Part shown: positions 33,901 to 46,300 of the stretch, piece by piece
Numbering within the stretch: position 1 is the stretch's first letter
Layout: every line of letters starts with the position of its first letter
NCBI GenBank assembly: GCA_947179485.1
Contig: OX359249.1
Location: 52,773,402-52,837,401 of the forward strand
Direction of reading: 5' to 3'
DNA: 64,000 nt
Source: Allacma fusca
Taxonomy: Eukaryota > Arthropoda > Collembola > Symphypleona > Sminthuridae
The notes under the pieces: generated by a model
The model's database searches: none
Told to the model about the DNA's origin: nothing
Seen by the model: the letters and a program-made list of their open reading frames with translations, nothing else
Made by a program: the position numbers and the translations under genes

Positions 33901-36900
33901 CGACAACAGAAAAGCCGCTTCTACCAACTAGCTCGAGTTTTCATCATCTTGGTTCTCTTAAAGTTGAAAACAAGAATGATTTAGTTAAATCCACCCCGAA
34001 TTTAAATGATTTATTTGGTGACCTATTACTTGATCAAAGTGGTGTGAGTGGACAGAAGAGTAGCTCTAGCTATGGGAGTAGCATTGCATTTGGTACCTCG
34101 GTGAAGCCTAGTTTTGGTGTGGGTCCTACTTGCAGCAACACCCAGTTTACAACTGGGAAGGCTCAAGCAGTAAACAGTAATGCGAATAATAGTATTAGTA
34201 ATAGCACTATTGGCGGAAGAAATGATTTTCCTCCCTTTACGTCTAATACGACACCTTTAAATGTTAGTAGTGATAGAACATCCTACCAAAGTCATGATAA
34301 TACTGCTAAAGGTGTACCAGTCACTGGTACTAGTACATTTAATGACACGAAAAGCCAACCTTTTCCTGGAATAAATAAAAAGTTGGACCTAAATGCTGCG
34401 TTTGGAGAACTTTTAAACGAGCAAGGTTTCTGTGGAAGTAGTACTACTACTAATGTTACGAGAACAATCAACGAAATGAGAAGAACTGAACTTATGCAGA
34501 CGAAAACACCTGAACAATTGAAGGCGAGTTGTTAAAAATTTATTTTATTATTTTAATTTGTAGTTCAAAAACTCAGGACTAATCGTCTTATGATGGAGCT
34601 TTTAAATAATTAAAAAAAAATTAATTCATGTCGACTGGAATTCAAAATTTAAAAAAGAAACTAGTTTTGAGGCCTCGAAGTACTTTCGAAGTAAAAACTT
34701 TGATAATTTTGGTTTCAAAAGGCACATCTCGGTCGATGCTAGCTCATTGAAAATGTATTTAATTGTTTAAAAGATACAGTCATATCAGTCAAAATTTCGA
34801 AATCCTTGACACAATTTTGGCATGATATTCAAATTCACCAATTTTTCCTCAAATAAAAGATGCTTACATGACCATTCAGTCTAAATTAATGCCAACCAAA
34901 ATTTCGAAATCCTAGTCGAAATTTTGGCGTGATATTCAAATTCATTAATTTCCAACCAAAACAATTTTTTCGTCAAGAAAGAATTATGAGACTTGATACT
35001 TCTCCCTCAGAACAAATTGTCCTTCGAAAAAGTTGTTGAAGCAATTTAAAACAATCAAATTCGTGGTCATTGGTCTTCAAAAATTCGAAAAACCGCAGTA
35101 CATTTCGTTGTCGCATCTCGGTTAATAATGCCTGGACGGACAGACGGATTGCATGGATTTATAAGAAAGTTTCACTTTCTATGCATAGGTTGAAGTTGAA
35201 TCCAAGTAGGCCAGTTTGACAAACACTGCAGAGGTCGGTTTTTTGTGGGAAGATGGGAAGATTCTTCCCAGGGAAAAAGTATTGCAGGGAAAATCTCAGA
35301 GGGAAGGGGTTCTTTTTTGTGAACAGGGATTTTTAAATTCGTTGACCTTTTATTGGCAAGGATTTTAAATTTGTTAGTCGTGTTCCACGAAAATTTGCTG
35401 TGCAAACATAAGCAGTTATTTTTATATTGGTTGACCTATTTTAATAAGGTGTTGGCATGCTGTAGGGAAATTAATTTTGCCAACAGGGATTTTTGAAATT
35501 GTTGAGAGGACTTCCCTGCAGGAACCTAAGATTCAGCAGGAAAATTTAGAAATGATCTTCCAGCGAGATTATCAAAATCCGACCCCTGAGCATTGGATAG
35601 ATTGATTTCACGTGAGGGAAAAAACCCGAATTTTAAATTCGACTTAACATTCGTGTTTGAAGCAGGGTTTCTAATTAAAGAACCTTAGATTGCCTTCAAG
35701 TTTCCTTTCGGTAAAGGAAACTGTATAAGATAAGAAATATAGGAATGATGTTAGAATAACATGAGCTATTTTGGTAATGAAATGTAGGCTTATATGTAGT
35801 AGGCATGAGTGTCTCGAATCATTTAAAATTCTCGATAGTCTTGTTCTTGTTTTAGAACAAAATATCTAGATCGAGAATTTTATAAATCGAGACATCGAGA
35901 ACACAGTCATATCGAGACAATCGAGATATCCCAAAATTATTGAATAAGGGGACAATAATGTACATCGTGGTTAATTTTGTAAGTCCCCGTAATCATTAAA
36001 GCCACAACTTATTTAAAACTATAATATTAATGTAGTTCTCTCGATATAATTTTCTCTTGATCCTCTTGGATGTGATATGAAATTATTTTCTCCACCCAAT
36101 TATTTTAAAAATCACTGCAGCAATATTTTTTTCATTGAAGAGTTAACATTTGAATTCGGTAATTTTTTTCCGCCATTGTTCAGACTCTATGATTTCAGCA
36201 TTCTTATACAGAGTATCCGCTTTTTTGACGTGTATGCGCATTTTATCGAGACGAAAAATTAACAAGATTCTCGATATATTATCGAGATGTCTCGATTAAT
36301 CTCGATGGTAAAAAAAAGATCGAGAATCTCGATTTGATGTCTCGATATGCTCATGCCTAATATGTAGGCTTTAGGCTTAGTCTTTCATATACAGGAAGGA
36401 TGTAGGACAGGCTGAACCATTCAGCCGTTAAAAATGTAGGATTTGTCCAAATTTTAAATATAGGAACGATTTAGGATTGACGGAGTCATTTGGACACCTT
36501 TGAATTGCTTCATATGATTCTATCCAAAACCTTATATTTTATTTTATACAGCATATTACGTGTCTCTAACATATTCCTACCTCACCTTCACGCAGATATT
36601 AAGCCAGAATATTTTAAACTTGTTAAAATAAATACTGTATTTTTTCTAAGACCGGTATCAGGGTTTTTAAAATCTTGTGAATTTGATCGTAGACATCGGC
36701 AAAATCTAATGTAAAACATTATTCAAATATTTCTTTCTGTTCTAGGTAAACGACTGGGTGGAAGGCAAGCGCAAAAATATCAGAGCGCTCTTGTCAACCC
36801 TGCATACTGTTGTTTGGGAAAGTTGTTCCTGGAAAGCTACTAGTATGAGCACTATGGTCGAAGCGAATGACGTTAAGAAAGTGTACCGAAAAGCTTGTCT

Positions 36901-37084
36901 CGCCATCCATCCTGATAAAGTGAGATCAATGTTTCCAACTTTACGTAAACTTTCTTTCATTTCTGGGTTTACACTTTTATATTCACAATTGCAGCAATGT
37001 GGACACCAGTGGGAAGAACTAGCCAAGTTGATATTTATAGAGTTGAACGAGGCGTGGAGTCATTTTGAAAATGATAATTTTTGA
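30998..37084 (+). CDS. GAK: cyclin-G-associated kinase / auxilin homologue, lacking PTEN-C2
   Basis: This kinase and clathrin-uncoating co-chaperone recruits Hsc70 to clathrin-coated vesicles and phosphorylates adaptor subunits. Coding exons: 30998-31136, 31704-31765, 31994-32245, 32376-32521, 32623-32810, 32889-33065, 33152-33638, 33845-34523, 36746-36919 and 36995-37084, giving 797 codons. All phases close. The ATG at 30998 (MSDLLKSALSYIG) matches the family start. The kinase domain covers about residues 38-290: glycine loop EGGSSYIYGG (46-55), Lys67 in AIKK, Glu82, HWDLKVEN (147-154), DFG (167-169) and a PPE motif (203-205). HRD is changed to HWD, while Asp, Lys and Asn remain. Residues about 320-710 are disordered, with repeated clathrin/AP2-type boxes (DLLGGF, NLLGDLFDLN, DLFGDLLLD). 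The J domain covers about 712-797 with HPD at 765-767. The human protein is about 1300 residues; the PTEN-like and C2 domains are missing here. Intron 8 uses a GC donor. Confidence 0.95.
35229..35588. mobile_element. non-autonomous hAT, TCCCTGTTGG-word family, copy 1
   Basis: Ends CAGAGGTCGGTTTTTTGTGG and (inverted) CAGGGGTCGGATTTTGATAA. The interior holds GGGAAGATTCTTCCC plus repeated AACAGGGATTTTTGAAATTG words. It matches the 288 bp copy at 58658-58945, whose ends and 8 bp duplication are exact. The flanks here (AAACACTG, AGCATTGG) agree only partly, so this is the older copy. Confidence 0.75.
35715..36502 (-). mobile_element. hAT family A, third copy, interrupted and truncated
   Basis: Read on the minus strand from 36502 it starts CAAAGGTGTCCAAATGACTC and follows the family A copies at 1339 and 51988 through CCTACATCCTTCC. 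It is split by a 560 bp hAT (35800-36359), resumes with GCCTACATTTCATTACC, and fades out near 35715. The far end is missing. Confidence 0.8.
35800..36359. mobile_element. non-autonomous hAT with TCGA-word interior
   Basis: Ends TAGGCATGAGTGTCTCGAAT and, inverted, TAGGCATGAGCATATCGAGA. Exact 8 bp duplication ATATGTAG at 35792-35799 and 36360-36367. The outer parts are runs of ATCTCGAGA, TCTCGAT and ATCGAGAC words, built around the palindrome TCGA. It inserted into an existing family A hAT, so it is younger than that copy. No coding sequence. Confidence 0.93.
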
Positions 37085-38890
37085 AGAAAATGGTGTAGGG
37101 TATTTTATTTTAACTCAATATATTGTGTTTACATTGAGATCGTTATTTTTATGTAAGATTTTTAACTCGTTTAAGTAATTTTTGCATTTTATCTTTCATT
37201 AGTTATAGTAGTGCGTGTATCGTTATTTTTGTTGTAAATAAAACCTGCTAATTCTGGTACTTACTTATAATTAACCAGAGGAAGACTGCAGTGGACGAAA
37301 CATGATCTAGTATAAATAAAAATAAAATCTTCAGTCATACCACTATACTCAAAATATAAATATATCAAAAACTTCTTTTTGTTTTTATAATTTGATTAAC
37401 AATTTACTAATTAACCATACCACTCTAAACTAGATATTGGATATCCCAAAGCTATTCCGTCAAACGCTTTTCACTCATAAGTCATTTTATTTCTTTTTTG
37501 CCGTCAGTTATTTTCTCGTTTTTCGTATATATATATATATATATATATAAAGATCACAACTTCACAACGGTTTATTAGCATCCTGTAAAAGTAAAATCAC
37601 ACTTATAACAAATGTGACCATATTGAGTTTCATTGTTGTATAAGACTTGCATCTGTGCGTGGCATTAATATAATGCTACTGACCGCGTAACCGGAGATTA
37701 TTACGAAAATACTGTTTTCAGAAGATCTGGCAACACCAGCGATTTCGACAGTATCTCTTGATTCTGATGTAGAAAGCTAAGAATGTCGTTTTTAATGAAT
37801 TTAAAGAATTCTTAATTTAAAAAAAATCTACAATTTGGAAGCGTTACGATGGTAAAACGATTTTTAAAAACTACATTTCTAATTCATGCCTTAATTTCGT
37901 TTAATCCCTTTTCACATTTATATAATTTCTTTGAATATATTGTCATGGTCGTCTCCGCTGCAAGGATGATCGACTGGCCATGTTTGGTTTAACTAAAATA
38001 TTTATTTTAGTTATTCAATAATAATTGTTGAAATTAAATCTATAATTTAATTTCCTTTTAAATTTATATAGTTAGCTAATGCTAACTATAGGAAGGCCGA
38101 TCTCTTATAAAAGGAGACAATTATTGTTAAGGATCATTCTACTTTTATATTTTAACAAACGTGGTCCGCCTCGTTCTGTCTCTTGCCTCCTGCTCTTTTC
38201 ATTTATTGAATAAAGTCTCTGGTACATGGTACTAATCTTCGATATAATTTTATCTCCTCTTCCCTTTTATTTTCCCCAACCCTGATAATATGTAGTCACC
38301 CTGAAACTTGAAAACTGCAGCTTTCGAAAAATTTCATAATTTGAAGCCTTATTTGAAAGCCTTATTTTGAAAATTCAAAATTCATTAAAAACTGCGAAGA
38401 CAAATTGTTCGTATTTATAGGATTAAACGTCAAGATCGATTTTGTTTAATCATCCTTTCAAAATTAGGGTCTTTGATATCTAATACTTTGTGGTCAATTC
38501 TTATAATTGTAATAATGGGTTCCAGCAAAATGAATGCAAACAAGGACAATTTATTATTGCAAACATTTGCTCAGGTTAAATAATTTAATTACCATTTTAT
38601 AAGTACTACCCTGTACATCACCTATTTAGTAAACAGCATTTAAATATTTTCAAAAAACATTTATGCCACGGAAAAGTTTGAGAACAATTTTAAAACTTAT
38701 TCTTTGAGTAACGACTTCACGTATAGTAAAAGGACAGGCTTCAGTTTTTTAAAATCAGCTAATCCAATTTTGACCAAAGTCTGGCAATGTTGCTAACATA
38801 AATATGATGCTTTTAGTTTTCCTAGGAGTAGGTTTTTTATCTATCTACATACTATGCCAGTTCCATTCGATGTTTAATTGTGGCTACAGA
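37085..38890. other. intergenic between GAK and RBBP6, no gene seen
   Basis: After the GAK 3' end there is AT-rich DNA with a (TA)n microsatellite at about 37527-37550. No reading frame or clear element end is seen. Confidence 0.5.
37237..37242 (+). terminator. probable GAK polyadenylation signal
   Basis: AATAAA, 153 bases after the GAK stop codon, is the first canonical signal downstream and is followed by T-rich sequence. Confidence 0.6.
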
Positions 38891-38894
38891 TAAA

Positions 38895-39745
38895 CTCAAT
38901 ACAACAGTAAAGTTACTTTAAAAACCTATATTCGAAATGTACGTAAACGTGTCTATAACGGATATTCTGGGGACTGTCATAGTTTGTCCGCTATAAAGAT
39001 TGTTCCTTATTGGCTTATAACGGAATTAAATCCACTATGAAGAAGGCACACTAACTTATCCAAAAAGTAACTACACATGCTTATGAAAAATTGAAAAATC
39101 ACTAAAAATACATTTAGTTGGTAGATTTGTTAATTTTTGGTATGTAGCAATGTAACCACTTCAATTCTTGAAATCCAACTCCAAAAATCGATTGAACGGT
39201 TGTTACCACTTCAATTCTTGAAATCCAACTCCAAAAATCTTGAAAAAGAACTTGACAAATTCTTTTCTCAATACTTTTTACTCTCCTATTTGCCGGATTG
39301 TATTTCAAAAATTATTCAAGGTTTTGCGTTTAGTGCTGCACATTTTAGAGTCACGTATTCCTTGATTTTAATTAGTGGTCAATAAATATTAATAAATTTA
39401 TACAATATTGTCGGTTATAGTTCACATTCAATCTCCCGAGACATCGTGGTTACTCAAGCATGAAGGAAACTGAAGTGCAAAAATTAGCATAGTATGCAGT
39501 TTGCACGTTTTGTTTCCAAATTCTGGTGGAAGCGACTGCATACATACCAATTATTTTTTGAAAATCCGTTATAGAATGTGTGTACCACTCCACCGTACCT
39601 TGAAATATGTTCCCTTATAGGGAGTTTTCCCTTATAAACATATCCCTTATAAGCCGAGTCTTATACATGTAGTTATATGGGCATTTTGCCGGGACCAACC
39701 AATGATGTCCCTTATAGAGTACTCCCTTATAGAGAGATTTGACTG
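38895..39745. mobile_element. pogo/Tigger-like element, decayed
   Basis: The right end reads CCCTTATAGAGAGATTTGAC then TGTA, matching the inverted CAGT(C)NACTCTCNCTATAAGGG ends of pogo-type transposons, which target TA. Many CTTATA and TATAAGGG words fill 39600-39745, and related CTATAACGG and CTATAAAG words lie at 38950-39030. The left end near 38895 (TACAACAGTAAAG) is uncertain. An 83-codon frame inside (39137-39385) has no recognisable domain. It contains the direct repeat ACCACTTCAATTCTTGAAAT at about 39156 and 39203. Confidence 0.45.
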
Positions 39746-40338
39746 TATTGGAGTAATGTGAATTCTCAAATCATATAATTCCACTGCGTCAGTTAATTCC
39801 CTCAAAATTTAGACGTTTCGGTTTCTGCAAATAGCAATTTTATACCACAGGAGTTAAAAAAATTCAACGGTTTTGGTACATTTTTAATAAATGGGGTCAA
39901 AGAACAATGCCTGAAAAACACCTAACAAATTTTTTAAAAGGAAACGGGACTTCTTTTGATGCTATAAAGTACTGCTTGACGCCTTAAAAATATCAAACTA
40001 ATACAATTTTGATTGCTACTTATGGAAAACTTGTTTGTTCAATAAATGTGCTCAAATCAATGTGTAAATCAACATCCATCGGTAGGCGGGGCGCCCATCA
40101 TTGACGCAGGTCATAATGCCCATTGTATATTAACTTCGTGATAAACTGTTTTCTTCACATGCCTTTTTATTAAATAATGAATCAAGTCATTTTCACAACA
40201 ATATACTTTGATGAAAAATTCATGAAGAATAACTTACTGCAACTCATTGTAAATGTACATTTATGATTAAAGACTACAAGAGCCGAAGTAATAACAGAAA
40301 CTGGTAATGACATAATATTCTCACACTCATCTTGTTAT
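39746..40338. other. 3' flank of RBBP6, no other gene seen
   Basis: AT-rich sequence downstream of the RBBP6 stop on the minus strand, with its probable polyadenylation signal at 40166-40171. No further gene or repeat is recognised. Confidence 0.5.
40166..40171 (-). terminator. possible RBBP6 polyadenylation signal
   Basis: AATAAA on the minus strand, 168 bases after the RBBP6 stop codon. Other AT-rich near matches exist, so the assignment is tentative. Confidence 0.45.
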
Positions 40339-43300
40339 TTATTTGACCTTCTTCTTTTTCTTGCTCTTTTTCTTTTTCTTTTTAGATTTCTTTGATTTTC
40401 TTCGAGCAGAGTCGTCTGAACTTGAAGATGTTGAGGATTCGCTGCGTCTTCTCTTGGTCTTTTTCCTATCTCTCTTTCGCTTCTTATCGTCACGTCGACT
40501 GTCTTCAGAATCTCCTGACGATCTCTCTTTGCCGATAGATTCCTGTTTCGTATGGTCGTCTTCGTCGGATGAAGAAGAGCTGCTCTTGCCGTGCTCGTTT
40601 TTGGAAGTCGTTGTGGATGACAACTTAATATTAATTCGTCCCTTCTGCTTTCTCATTGCAAGGGAGACGGGATTACTTCCAGATGATGAAGCCAATGTCC
40701 ATGCATTGTCAATTTCTTTTACTGAATTCACGTCGTTTTTCAGGAACACTTCCCGCTGGTTATCACCAAATTCAGCACCACCAATCGGAACAAACTTATT
40801 TGCTTGTTTCTTCCATGCTTCTTCTTCTTCAGTCTTTTTTGTTTTACTCAGAACCGGTGGCGTAAATGATCTTCCACTTTCTCCAGGAGGACTGGGTTCA
40901 CGTTCTTCTATGTCTTTGGGATGAGCTGACTCCCTCTCGAATGCACGATTGCGGGTCAAACGAGTCTGTTCTTGCGCATTACTTCTTGCATTGCTATCTC
41001 TGAGTCGCTCACGGTTACCAAGGTGAGAGGATGTGGATCTAGACCTGCGACCCAATTTCAAAGGAGTCCTCTTTCGATTTATGTGTCTTCTGTTACTACG
41101 TGAAGCAGATCTCGAACTTCGGCTCACACCCGTTCTCTCTCTTTTAGATCTACGTACAAGTATGCACATTAAACCAAGTGTTTCACACTACACATAAAAA
41201 ACTATCCATCTTAAGCATTGACACAGACAATACTTAGATACGTGCATTTCATAATTTAACATGAAAAACAAATACCAAGTGTATTGTTATAACTTGAAAG
41301 GCTACAAGACTAGTATTTTGATCCTCATGATACTGAAATTGTGCAATTAATAATAACAGTAACTCACTTGGAAACCGAACGTTTTAAACTCCGACTTCTA
41401 GACCTAAATCCACCCAGTTTATATCTGTCTCTACAACGTTCTCTATCCAACCGACCTTTATCTTTGGACTTTGACCGGCTGATACGATCCTTGCGAAGAC
41501 GTAGCGGTGTTCGACTTCGGCTTCTTGAATGCCCTTTGCGAACTCTATCTCGATCTCTAGTACGGTCTCTTGCAGGGGCACTTCCGACTTGAGACTTGAT
41601 CTGGCGCTCTTTATCTCGGTCCCGGGAAGGAGAGGAACGGTCTTTTCTGAACTGTGGTGGTGCTTCTTCAGTAACTTTGGATCCTAGACGATCACGAACA
41701 GATCTTTTAACTGAGAATGTTTGCATTGATCCCGGTTTTGAATCAATTTCTCCATCGGTTCCTACAGTACTTTGACCACTTTTGTCCATTCCTTCCACAG
41801 CTATATCATAAAAAACCAGATTATTTCATCCGACACAAAGGAAAATCGACTAATAGAAAAATCTTACTCATACATACATTCAAATCATCAGCATACAAAT
41901 AGGGTTCACATGTGAAAAAGGATTTTTAGCATTTAATTAAAATTTTAATATATCGTTGCCAAATGATTACTAAATACAAAACAGAAAATATCGCAAATAT
42001 CAAATAAAGCAGATAGCCGTACACTTATTGTTAGATTTATCTCTTTTTTCAACTTCAGGTATTTCCACCGTTTCTAAATAAACTTTACGTTTGGAAGAAA
42101 CCGGCAGAGGTGGAGAGGACCTCTTCTGATCACTAGATGATCGACTAGAACCGATAGATATTGCGCTAATGGCTTTCGCAAAAATTGCATTTTCAGCTCT
42201 TTTCAACACCTCCGACGTTACTTTCTTGTCTGCAGATTCTTTATATGCGGTGCCTTTTGCATTTCCCTCTACTGAAGTTGTGTAGTCTTTCGGGGCAATG
42301 ATAGCATCACCCCCTGCCAAATCCAATAAATCTTCTGTTTCGTCTTCTTCACCAAACTGATCCCATTTGGAAACTACCATGGGAATTTCATCCATCTTAT
42401 TTTGTTCTGGACGTACATCGTCTGATTCTACAAAAGAGGATGCCGTCAAATTGCATTCGTTTGATTCGTCCATACTCGCTGAAACCCAAAACACATCGGC
42501 CATCGTTAAACATAGTTTTCATGTTCCGTGAAAATTGATATTTTATTGAAACTGAATGAAGAATTACAGCAATAATAAATTTCCCAAGACACTTAAGGAT
42601 AATTGTTACATATCTACCGTTGGATAGTAATCTCATTACATTTTATATGTCACCAAAAAATAAAGTCAATCGGCTTCCTGAACTTTCCTTATAGGAGGTG
42701 ATACTAAACTAAGGGACGAGACTTTGAAACCAAACATTAAACGATGGGACGGGACATGACGAATTTTGACTGGACGGCTAAGTAGTACTGTCAGGCGGGA
42801 CCTTAAAGGTATGTTTAAAGGTAACAAAAGTGTTAAGAATTTATGGAGAAACTTAAATTTTGAAAACAACCATTGAAGCACTGGACTGCTTCAAATTTAT
42901 TTTGAAATTTGAGTAAAAAATTGAAAACTTTTGGAATATCAATCTTAGCAAACCTTGGAATATTCTTTAAGAAGTTGGAAATTTGTACCGTCCTGACACA
43001 TCAAACATTTGTCCCATCCCGTCAAAACTTGACCCAAATTCAACCTTTCATCCCGTCCAATGGGTTTAGTTGTTAAGTGTTTGGTTCAATATCCCGTCAA
43101 CGCGTCCCAACCCTTGGTTTAATATCGTAATACACTTCCCATTACTTATCAATGTAAAGTTATGATCGATGGCTAACGCGGTGTTAAGCAAGGAGTTAGA
43201 TCACAAAAGCTAACTTGAAAAATTGGAACTGGCTTGTCGCTATAATTCTTTTGCAAGGCAGACGTTTAAACTCAAAATGTAGTTTTATAGTTAATACAAT

Positions 43301-46300
43301 ACGACGATAAAGTAACCAAAACCTAGACTGTCGTACCTAGCATGTTTATGAGTACATTATTTTGATTATTTATTATATGATTTTATATTGTTCACCGAGA
43401 AAAATTGTTATACGAAAAACTGTTACACACTCTCGCTAAGGAATTTCGACTACAACAGGTCGGAACAGACAGTCCCAGTCCGAACACTCATACACAATGC
43501 TTCCGACAGTGCATTTAAGGGCTAACTTTTACAAGGAACAAAATTTTCCAGTCCCGTGAGCATCCCTTACATCAAGAGTTGACTGTAGTCATTCGAAGGA
43601 AAATGCACCATTCAATTAGGTTGCAATGGGGTGCAACCTTGCCGTAAACTTTTCCAATTTTGTCACTACAGATACGTGTAGTAACATTACCGATTCCATT
43701 TATTGTAAGACCAAAATATATCCAGAACATACATTAGTTGTACTGTTAGCGGAAATTTTTAATAAAATTATATACATAAACACACCTTCTGCGGCAGTAA
43801 CGTCGCAAATCGCCTCCTTCGTGTCGAGGTAGTCTTGATTATGGCCAACTGCACTTGCGAGTTCTTGAACCGATTCATTGAGAATACTTTGGATTAAAAC
43901 AGAACTATCATAGGCATCTTCTTGTTCTTTCTCTGTCTGACAAGACAAGGCAAACTCAACCTTATCAATATTCAAGTCCGATTCCTTGCCTTTGCTCTGG
44001 TGCAGTATTCTTTCGGGAGATTTCACAGTCGAGTCGCATACAATGACTGTTAGGTTAGAGTTCTTTGTATCTAACTCGTGTGTTATTTTTTCCACTTCCC
44101 CAGATAACACGTTAGACTTACTATCAAACTTTCCACTTTCGTGTTGACATTGTCCAAGGAATTCTTTACTTGACACATTGACGGCATTGGTTTCCGTGAT
44201 GGAACTCCTCCTCGAAGGACCTGTCTCATCCGCCGTTGTTGTGGTGTGCTCGTCATCAGAAACCTCCTTCCCTTGTTTATCAGTCGGTCTTGTCCTTTTA
44301 TTCTTCTTCAACTTTTTTTCCTCCTTCTCCTTCTTTCGCTTATGCCTTTTCTTCTCCTTACGATCTTTCTTCTTATCAGATTTCTCACTAGAACCTTCTC
44401 GGGACTTTTTCCTGTGTCGCTTCTTACTGTCACGGTCGTTGTGAGATCCTGCATCAATTTCACTATCAGGAGTTAAACTGACGCTTAAGCTTTCCAGATC
44501 ACCTTCTTTATCAGAAGGAACGTGAGATCGTCGGTCTTTCGCATTCTGAGATACAGCTGGCTGCTGATGGCGAGACTGATTCTGATGATGTTGGTGATAA
44601 GAGTAGAAAGAGTCTTGAGGAGTTGCGTTCTGGGCTGGCCCCTTCTGAATAAAATTTGACGGTGGGGCTATGTCTAGTTCGAAAAGTGATGGTACGGCTG
44701 CAAGATTGCTTTGCTGGATGTGTGACTCTGTCCCAGGAGGAATGATTCCCGGATCGAAGTCATATTGCACTTGTCGATGCAACTCGCGATCCCGATCTCG
44801 TATATCTCTACCTCGGTCACGAAAGGAGGTACTGGAACTGGCGGGTGTGGATCCAGTGTGATGATGGTACGCATCCCTTTCTCGGATAGAAGAACCACGC
44901 GACTCGTACTTGTTCGGCCCACCTGAAATGGGAGGCGGAATCTGGTCATATTTTTGTGACTCCAGATACTTGTTTGCACCACTTGGTTCGTACTTTGACG
45001 ATGATTCACTGTAATCTCTTGGAGTCGGCAAATAAGGCTTGGTGCTGTTTGACCCACTCGCAGAAGCGCCAGGAGGATAGTATCGAACTCCCGCACTTTG
45101 ATTACCATCATACCTCGACGATCGGTCGTAAAAATCTTCTTTGTCTTTCCGGCTCACAGGAAATCTGGATGGAGGTGGTGAAGGAGAGAAAGGCGGAGCC
45201 CTTCTAGGCGAACGACGCTTAGAGGTGGGCGCAGATGGGGTTAATGAACGATTTCGTGACCTTGACCTAGATCTGATATGCCTCCTCGGAGGCGGAGGAC
45301 TTCTGGATGGTGTTCTTGAGTATGATTTTCTGCGACGGACAGGGGCAGGCCTTTTCCTTTTAGGTGACGGCGAACGAGAAAATGAACGTGAACGTGATCT
45401 TTTGACAAATGGTGATGGAGGTGTTCTTCGGGCTGGAGAATAAGACCTGGATCGCGATCGTTTTCCCATTAGTGGCTGCTGTTGCTGCTTCTGTAGCTTT
45501 TTTCGTCTATCTTTCTCCCTCATTAATCTTTCAAATTCCAGCAAAGGGTCATCAATCGGAACAACTGGTCTCATTTCTTCGGGTCGATCGCGGTCCCTCA
45601 GGCGAGCTTCTCGTGGTGCAGGTTTTCGTATACTTCTATCCCTCGAGCCATAACGACCATCCCTTTCCCTTTCACGTGGATGAGGACCTCTCATATGATG
45701 TCCTCCTCCTGGATGAAACATTGGAGGATGACCGACATTTCCAGGAGGTGGAAGTCTGTAACTGCCATGGTATGCTGGAGGGGGGAAATTTTGATTTGGT
45801 GGCGCCATGTTCATTGTAGGTGGAGGTCCAGACCCAGGAGGAGGTCCAGAATACATGGATGGTGGAGGAAGTCCGTGCGGGCCTTTCTGTTGTGCTGGGG
45901 TTGACGAAGGCGCGGGGTTAAACCCAGGAGGTGGTTGGGTGGGATTAAATGGCGGGATTCCCGGTAGTGGCAGCAAACTACCCCTATTGGGTCCATCTGA
46001 GTTTCCTAAGTCTCTCTCATTTCTGTCTCTTCGGTGCATACTATCGTCCCTGACACGGCCCGTTGGCGTGGGAACTCTATCCTCGCCTGGAGGTAGAGGT
46101 AGAATATCACCAAATCCAGGAGGAGGAGGTTCATGCCCATCTTGGGTTGTATTTACTCCCACATTTGAACCAGACTGCTGTCGTCGAGCGGGAGGAAGAG
46201 GTTTATGATGAATGGAAGGAAGAGGTGGCAACCCACTGTGAAGGGGAGTCCGGGGAGGACGGTATTGCTCTTTAGCCTGGCCATGGTGATGCTGTGGTGG

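Larger units (their letters stand above)
34524..36745 (+). other. GAK intron 8: GC-AG intron with transposon load
   Basis: Exon 8 ends AAG at 34523 and the intron begins GCGAGT. It ends TTCTGTTCTAG at 36745. The join gives PEQLK-VNDWVEGK, which aligns with the family sequence, so the non-canonical GC donor is well supported. The 2222 bp intron contains a duplicated segment with TTTCGAAATCCT (34790-34960), a TAGAAAGTGAAAC-type repeat (to about 35185), a 360 bp hAT, and a family A hAT interrupted by another hAT. Confidence 0.85.

Noticed and set aside
40343-40924. 193-residue plus-strand frame rich in Phe/Leu/Ser
   Set aside because: It is the antisense of the Lys/Ser/Asp-rich RBBP6 C-terminus.
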